From Hysterium pulicare CBS 123377 (Eukaryota; Ascomycota; Dothideomycetes; Hysteriales; Hysteriaceae): 64,000 nucleotides of DNA. Position 1 is the stretch's first letter. Each line of letters opens with the position of its first letter. Location of the stretch: positions 1-64,000 of the forward strand of contig AJFK01000135.1 in NCBI GenBank assembly GCA_000467715.1, given 5' to 3'. Shown one piece after another: positions 57,941 through 64,000 of the stretch. A program made the translations under genes and the position numbers. The notes beneath the pieces were generated by a model. The model searched no databases. It was not told the DNA's origin and saw only the letters and a list, made by a program, of their open reading frames with translations.

Positions 57941-60128
57941 ATGGCTTCTATTCTAGATGACCTCTCTTACTTGGAGCCATCCTTCGATCCGGAACAAATC
58001 ACAGTCCCTAGGCTTCGCTCCATTCTAGTCAAACACCAGATTCCGTTTCCGTCGTCAGCTAAGAAAGGCGATCTCGTCAAGCTATTCAACGAACAGGTTG
58101 CGCCACAAGGCCCGAGGATTTTAAAGTCCCAATCGAGAACTAAACGCTCAACGCGCGGAATTAAAGACGTCCCATCAAGTCAAGCAAGCACTGTGACTGA
58201 CTATGAAGACGAGGCACCAGTGCCTCCAAGCACCGTCAAACGAACCTTCCGGCGGGCCACACGAGCTGCAACGGAAGACGAGCCAGATAGAGGCTTGGGT
58301 ACAGGCTTGCCCGCATCTAGGGGTAAGACTCCATCTCGAACTGCTTCATCGAAGCATTCGAGAGCCTCAGATCCTGAACCCGATGAACGACCGGCAGCTC
58401 GGCGCACTCGACACAGCATTACTCCAGCAATCAAAGACGATTCCCCTGAGCCAGAAGCGTGGCGTCTCCACGATGACATCGAGAGTCCATTCACCTCTGA
58501 TAATCCATTTCAAAGCGGTAGCTCACCTCCGGCACCGGATCCGAAGGCCGCCGCTCGGGATCGTAGGAGGAAAACTTTAGGACCTGTGGAACATAGGGAA
58601 AAGCGAAAGAGTGAGGTTACTAGACGGCGAACAGTTCAACCCAATGCAGAGCAATACGACGAGAGTGTTACTGTGCCTACAAAACGATTCTTCGAAGCCC
58701 CTCTTGCGCGGATCAAGAAGGACCTTGCCGAAGAGCCTACCGCTTTCGAGGCCGGTGAGGAATTTACTCCAGAAGAGCAGCTTGAGCTTCAACTGGAACA
58801 AGAATCTACGGGCTCAACGGACGTCTTACCGCGGAGAAGACGTCAGCACCCTTCGCGGTCTCAGGGTACACTGAAGGCGGGATTATTTGCAATCCTATTA
58901 GCAATGGCAGGAGGATTTGCCAACGTTTGGCGGCAAGAGAAGTTGGAAGTGGGATACTGTGGCATTGGTCGTGAATCAACATCGCTAGCTGGTGTCGAAA
59001 TCTCTGAATGGGCCAACGATATTCTACCTAGCTGTGAACCATGCCCTCCACATGCCAACTGCTATTCCCACCTCCGCACAGATTGCGAGTCAGGTTTCGT
59101 CCTCAAACCTCATCCTCTATCTCTCGGAAGTCTTGTGCCTCTGCCTCCGACTTGCGAGCCCGACAGCGAAAAGGCTAGACGTATTACTGCAGTGGCAGAC
59201 AGAACTGTAGAAATCTTGCGGGACCGCCGCGCCAAATACGAATGTGGTGAGCCGGACGAGGAAGGGAAGGCTGTCACGTCGGTAGAGATTAATGAAGGCG
59301 ACCTCAAGCAGGAAATGTCTGCCAAGCGGCGCAAGGGGATGAGCCAGGAAGAGTTCAACGATCTCTGGGACAGTGCAATTGGTGAGATTGTGGATCGCGA
59401 TGAGATCGTCGAAAACACTAGTGGGTAAGTACACATCCTGACCCTAACCCAACTTCGCAATGAATCTGACATGACTGTGTGCTAACCAGATTCGTTGCCA
59501 AACCTATAGAGTCTCCGGCATCCGAACCCTCTCCTCCACATCCTTCGCCGCCCTCCCACTCGGCTGCGCCATCCGACGAGGGGTCCGACACTCGCTGGAA
59601 CGCCATATTTGGAAACTTATAAGCAGCGCACTCTTTGGGTTGATTTGGATCTACGCGCGTTATTCCATCAGCTACAGTCGCGAAACTGAGGTGAAGGCGA
59701 AGAAGTTGGCTTCGGACACGTTCGATCGCCTATCAGACCACGCAGCACGCCATACCGATGATCCAGGCAGATGTCCGGAGCTAGGAATCAGTATGACGCA
59801 GTTGCGAGATGATATCCTCCGCAATGAATTCTCGTCTTCCCGTCGACAGAAACTATGGGAGAAGGTGCAGCGAAAAGTAGAACACAATTCCAACGTGCGT
59901 GCGGCAGTCAGAGAAGGTCACAGTGGAGACATTGCAAGAATGTGGGAATGGATCGGTCCTGTTCGACAACTTGAGGACGGATATGGCAGTGGAAGACGCG
60001 ATAGCTCCAGGGTCAGCCTCGGGCCTATCATTGGCAGCAGTCCTGCGGGAATGACGCCGTCAAGAGAAGACAGTCGGCATGAGATGAAGGAGCACAAGAG
60101 CTGGGATGAAGGGAGGCCGATTTACTAG
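57941..60128 (+). CDS. LEM2/Src1 (Heh) inner nuclear membrane protein
   Basis: Two exons, 57941..59424 and 59510..60128, give 700 residues. The N-terminal HeH helix-extension-helix domain (about 18-52, ITVPRLRSILVKHQIPFPSS) fits the DNA-binding end of yeast Src1/Heh1 and fission yeast Lem2. A long basic, disordered stretch follows. The first membrane segment is near residues 310-328 (GLFAILLAMAGGFANVW). A lumenal domain with cysteines (GYCGIG, SCEPCPPHANCYSH) comes next. The second membrane segment is near 531-549 (LISSALFGLIWIYARYSIS), followed by the MSC winged-helix region with ELGISMTQLRDDILRNEFS and QKLWEKVQRKVEHNSNVR. These proteins anchor chromatin at the envelope and help seal it with ESCRT-III. 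A second acceptor at 59489 would yield a shorter form lacking membrane segment 2. Confidence 0.92.
59489..59509 (+). other. Two alternative 3' splice sites in the LEM2 gene
   Basis: The intron starting at 59425 can end at AACCAG (59489) or CCTATAG (59509), 20 nt apart. The second keeps the frame with the MSC domain. The first shifts the frame, giving about 43 other residues then a stop, and removes the second membrane segment. TGCTAAC lies about 25 nt before the second acceptor, a proper branch site for it; CTGAC about 20 nt before the first could serve that one. Confidence 0.55.
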
Positions 60129-60492
60129 TATATCTTCTTCCGTTCCTTTTGTATGGTTAGTGTACATGCGTACGGCACGCTTTTCCAGGTTTGATGGCGG
60201 CCAAGTAATTTTCAAGGATAACTAGAGTAGGGACTTGATGGACTTTATGAGATACCAAATAACTTTCCTCGTAGTTTATAGTCTGATAATACCGAATCTT
60301 AAAGATTCTCATATTCTCAATAGTCTGCAAATGGTTTGACGTGGCTGATATTTCGAATTATCCAACATGGTATCTCCTTCCGAGAGGAACTGAAGCTCTT
60401 TGACTACCCCCACTTCACACGGATGACGCGCCTCATCAACAGCAAACACTCAAGTGAGTAGCATCCCTCGGACTTCTGTCGATGGTACAATC
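60129..60492. other. Intergenic between LEM2 and PanE-like gene
   Basis: Holds the 3' flank of the LEM2 gene and the promoter of the reductase gene. No gene recognised. Confidence 0.5.
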
Positions 60493-61697
60493 ATGGCTGA
60501 TGTTCTCAAGAAAAACGTCCTCATTATCGGTGGAGGGGCAGTTGGTGCAATTGCTGCCTTGAATCTGGAAGTGGGTGGTCAAGCATCAGTCACAGCTGTG
60601 CTTCGTTCCAACTTCAAAGTCGTCACCGAAAAGGGCTACGATATCGAATCTTGCGATCATGGCGTGGTGAAGGGTTTCAAGCCTAGTCATCGTATGTCTA
60701 CTTCTCCAATCTTGTTTCGCTAGCAACTCTTTTCGACTTTGTGTCCATGTCGACTCCGAATGCATTTGCACAATGGCTGACCTTTCATCTCCTTCCCAGT
60801 ATGCTCCCAGGTCCCCTCTCTGGCGGAAGAGAAGATTGAGCCATACGACTACATAGTTCTAGTCACGAAGAACACTCCCGACGTTCCCCCAAGTCTTACC
60901 TCCCTACTTTCTCCCGCACTCGAGCCTTTGAATACACATACCACGTTGGTCCTAGTTCAAAATGGTCTCAATATCGAGAAACCGTTCGTTAAGGCCTTCC
61001 CACATACTCCGATTCTTTCCGGCGTCTCCCTCATCGGAAGTGCGGAGCCCGAGCCAGGAAAGATCGTTCAAGATGACAAAGACAGACTCTTGATCGGCCC
61101 ATTTCAGAATTCCAATATACCAACGGAGAAGGCACAGGCAGCTGCAGAAGATTTCGTGCGTATATATGGTGTGGGTGGCAAGACGGATTGCAAGTATAGC
61201 CCAAATGTTCTTCACGATCGATGGCGAAAGTTGGTGTATAATGCTTGCTTGAACCCTATTTGCGCTATCACAGGACTGGACACTGGTCGTATAAGGCTTG
61301 CGGATGAAGCTGTGGAGGGGCTGGTTAGACCAGCTATGAAAGAGATTGTGAGTGCCGCCAAGGCACAGGGCGTGGAGTTGGGTGATGAAGTGGTGGATTT
61401 CATGATCGAGATGGATCCTTTGGAGATTTATCTCAGTCCAAGCATGCTTGCTGATGTAAACAAGGTATGTACTTTCCAACCATGGCAAGTTTTAATATGA
61501 CATGAGAACATCTCTTAACATCCGCTTAGGGCAACTTCATCGAATTTGAGAATCTCTTAGGAGAACCACTCAGAGAAGGAAAAGCAGCAGGGGTTCCAAT
61601 GCCCACGCTCGAAGTTCTCTATAACATCGCAAAAGCCATCCAATGGCGGACGAAAGAAGCCAAGGGCATGGTCGAGTTACCACCGAAAAGAGAGTAG
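60493..61697 (+). CDS. 2-dehydropantoate 2-reductase-like (PanE/ApbA)
   Basis: Three exons, 60493..60691, 60800..61464 and 61530..61697, encode 343 residues. The N-terminus has the NADPH-binding KNVLIIGGGAVGAIAALNL; further on are DYIVLVTKNTPD, TLVLVQNGLNIEKP, GVSLIGSAEPEPGKI and the conserved Lys-Asn region KLVYNACLNPICAITGLDTG. Ketopantoate reductases use NADPH to make pantoate for pantothenate and CoA. Filamentous fungi have several such paralogues, many with unknown substrates, so pantothenate synthesis is not certain here. The start is the first ATG after the upstream non-coding stretch; it stands 5 codons before the nucleotide-binding motif. No targeting signal is seen, so it is probably cytosolic. 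Confidence 0.92.
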
Positions 61698-61976
61698 TAA
61701 GCTTTACTTATTAGCCGGAATACATCATGCAATCATTGAAAGAGCACCTAAAATGTCCAGTCATGTTTTCATATTGCTAATGTGATCGCAGCCACAATCA
61801 TGATACGAAGAAAGAAAAGTCCACAATATTGCCCACACTAAGTTTACATGTCGTTCCTGAAAGAAGACCACAGTGCGTCCAAAATCACAAAACTGACTAG
61901 TTACTATCGTCTCTTTGCCACAAATTTCCGGTCTAGTCTATCATCTATTCCCCTCCCTTCCCACGACATCGCTCTC

Positions 61977-63168
61977 TTAGTTGAAGCCAAGACCTTGGTT
62001 GAAGGCATCAGCAGCAGCTTGCCCCGAGGCAGCCTGTGCAGCAGTTGAAGCGGCGTTGCAAGCGTCGACGGCTGCCTGAGCAGCTTTGCACTTGGATGAG
62101 AGCTGACCGCAGATGAAATCAGAGATGACCTTGATGTTCAAAGCGGAGCCGTGAGTGAAGGTGGCGGTGTCAGCTGGCTCGAAGGAATCCTCTTTTCGGC
62201 CGTCAAAGCCGGCACCGAAGACAATGGTTGGGTTAGTGCAGGAACCGAGATCGAGTTGGCTGGCACCAGCTGCGGCGGCTGGGGCGGCGGCGGCGGCGGA
62301 CGCGGAAGCAGCATTTGCAGAGGATGCATTGGAAGCGGCTACATTGGCTGATGCCGAAGAGTTGGCTGTAGCTTGGTTGTCAGCTGGGCAAGAGGAATTT
62401 GCATTATTGGCATTACCTGCCGCTGGGGCCGCAGCACTGACGCCGGCCACAGCTGTGTTGATCTCATCAACAGAAGCGTCCTCAACGATCAGGTTCTGGC
62501 TAAAGATGCAGCCCTGAGTATCATCCTGGACATCGCAGGTGTTTCCTGCGCCGGTTGGGTCACCGATCTTACCAGGGGCGAAGGTACCAGCCTGGAGAGC
62601 ATCCTGAGGGTTGCCACCAATGGAAGCGATCTGCTGAGCAATCGTGAGGGTGATTTGCTTGTTCAGAGCCGCGGCACCGCTCCCTGCGGGATCTTGATGC
62701 TGTGCAATAGCTGCAATTTCAGGATTGACAGCCTTGATTGAGGTACAGGCAACTGATGCCAACCCAACGGAGCCGGTGTTACGCTCAAGACCGCGGTAGA
62801 TGAGAGCTGCAGTCATTCCGGCAACATCACCGGCGGCCTTTGCGTTGGTGAAAGCCTGGTCGGCGGTAGCTTGCTGAAGGCAGTCTAGACATGTCAGCAT
62901 TTCCTGGCATCGTCTCGCAAACTATTTCAAGGATAGAGTTACCGGTGTCGGTGATATCGCCCTGACCAGCTGCGCCAGCCTTATCACCCAACAAACCGAA
63001 GACGGCATCTTGGATGTTAGCGGGATTATTCAGCTTCAAAGCAGTGTTGACTGTAGCAATGATGGCGTTGTGGGAGTGTTCCTGAGGAACCTCGCGCTTG
63101 CCAACAACCGGCCTGGCGCTCACAGCGCTGAGGACCAAGGGAAGGGCGAAGAGGAGTTGTTGCTTCAT
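61977..63168 (-). CDS. Secreted alanine-rich cell-surface protein
   Basis: Two exons on the minus strand, 62943..63168 and 61977..62884, encode 377 residues. A signal peptide (MKQQLLFALPLVLSAVSA) is followed by a Lys-Arg site (VVGKREVPQE), as for Kex2-processed secreted proteins. The first globular part has QQATADQAFTNAKAAGDVAGMTAALIYRGLERNTGSVGLASVAC. Between about residues 250 and 300 there is a nearly pure Ala/Ser/Asn run. The last part has cysteines in GSCTNPTIVFGAGFDGRKEDSF and SDFICGQLSSKCKAA. I recall this kind of protein being abundant, common in filamentous ascomycetes and often labelled 'ribosomal protein s17' in databases, which the signal peptide contradicts. Role unknown; a wall or extracellular structural part is possible. 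Confidence 0.88.
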
Positions 63169-63824
63169 TCTCGTTGATTTTCGTAATGTCAATCCAAAGA
63201 CAGATCGTTAAGTGCTTGAAAGAGTGTACAAGTAAAGATGCAAAGAGTATACACTAGAAAGTAAGGACCGGCCGATGATCGTTTCTCCAGGAACGATGGA
63301 CTGAAAAGAATGTAAGTGAAGGAAAAAAAGAGAGTGGGTGGAAGAATAAACGAAAGACTTTTGTAATGTTGAGATTGGATGATGCTAGAAGCAAGAAATG
63401 GGAGGCAATGCGGCAATGCCTTATTCTTATATCTCAGGATCGCCCTGGCAGTGCCGGCTGTTGTGCATCGTGACGTTGGCCGTCAAGCCTTTCATGTCTA
63501 CCTGGACTGGGGTTGTTTGAGGAGCGCAGACAGGCTGCATGAAGAGCCTCCTGAACAGCAGCCATGAGCCACCATTGCGAGATGGCCCCACGCGAGAGGC
63601 GCGATATTGCTTCTGAAGCCTTAACGCACGCCCTGTGGTGCAGGAAATCGCCCATAGGGTGAGAGTAGCCTGGGGTCTGACTCGATTGGTGGACGCCCGC
63701 CAAGCCATGGACACGACTGAAACCTCCACCGAGATCGTGGAGACCTCAACTGCTTCACCTCCGTCGAGCCAACATCAGCCGTGCCGGGAACCATCGCGCC
63801 CGTCGACTTCCTGGTAGGTTCCTG
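63169..63824. promoter_or_regulatory. Upstream region of the secreted protein gene
   Basis: Contains the promoter and leader of the alanine-rich secreted protein and, towards the right, GC-rich sequence of unclear role. No gene supported. Confidence 0.4.
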
Positions 63825-64000
63825 ATGCGCATTGACAGTACGGTGAACAAGACGGCGCAACCGGGTGCTGTCAAGATCTGGATGTCGTCACGACTGTACC
63901 TGTCTCAAGTGCCTTCTGTCGGTCCTCCTTCGGTCATGGCAAAGCTTCGAGAAGTCCCACAGGACGAGAACACGCTCGAGCGGGTCATGATGGTTTGTAC
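63825..64000 (+). CDS. Possible partial gene at the right edge
   Basis: From an ATG at 63825 a frame stays open to the window end (58 codons): MRIDSTVNKTAQPGAVKIW and later VMAKLREVPQDENTLERVMM. The last part looks protein-like, with an amphipathic helix. It could be a 5' exon, or just a chance open frame in GC-rich DNA. Confidence 0.25.
   Translation, partial: MRIDSTVNKTAQPGAVKIWMSSRLYLSQVPSVGPPSVMAKLREVPQDENTLERVMMVC

Overview
The window is nuclear DNA of a filamentous ascomycete (Pezizomycotina). The evidence is short GT-AG introns of about 50-70 nt with CTRAY branch points, intron-split ribosomal protein genes, a galactofuranose gene pair, and secreted cellulases carrying fungal CBM1 modules. 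Gene content would suit a plant-associated leotiomycete, but that placement is an inference. I rebuilt exons by hand from splice signals, frame and remembered family sequences; no search was run. I saw no rRNA, tRNA, CRISPR array or intact transposon.

Left part (1-26.6 kb). A CAP20/perilipin-like lipid-droplet gene is followed by a head-to-head pair, RPL27 (eL27) and SOF1 (a small-subunit processome WD40 protein), with 197 bp between start codons. Next come an alpha/beta hydrolase with haloacetate-dehalogenase signatures and a 10-nt internal exon, then an intronless 825-residue protein of unknown function whose C-terminus resembles a HicA-type fold. A 4-kb stretch without a convincing gene leads to a small 77-codon frame with a long leader. 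A mitochondrial PPR-like protein is divergent from the coatomer zeta subunit, followed by an RQC2/NEMF-type ribosome quality control factor and a mucin-like single-pass membrane protein.

Middle part (26.9-48.6 kb). ADE2, RPL18 (eL18) and a nucleotide-sugar transporter lie on the minus strand. The transporter faces UDP-galactopyranose mutase, so the two match the glfB/glfA galactofuranose pair known from Aspergillus fumigatus. The transporter has a 6-nt internal exon. Then come gamma-glutamyl phosphate reductase (proline synthesis, with a TGACTCA element just upstream), a GPI-anchored Crh-type GH16 wall transglycosylase, a GH20 beta-N-acetylhexosaminidase, a CYP52-like P450 and a fungal-specific serine/proline-rich protein with two conserved basic/aromatic motifs.

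Right part (48.6-64 kb). After a long intergenic zone and an uncertain member of a fungal 'VNRQLYxETAG' family lie two co-directional plant cell wall enzymes, a GH131 glucanase with a C-terminal CBM1 and a GH6 cellobiohydrolase with an N-terminal CBM1. They are followed by a LEM2/Src1 inner nuclear membrane protein with two possible splice acceptors, a PanE/ApbA-type ketopantoate reductase and an alanine-rich secreted protein. An open frame with no clear identity runs off the right edge.

Working together: glfA and glfB make and import the Galf donor for wall glycans, to which Crh and GH20 also relate; GH131 and GH6 act on plant glucan; RPL27, RPL18, SOF1 and RQC2 belong to ribosome synthesis and quality control. 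Most of the rest is ordinary housekeeping.
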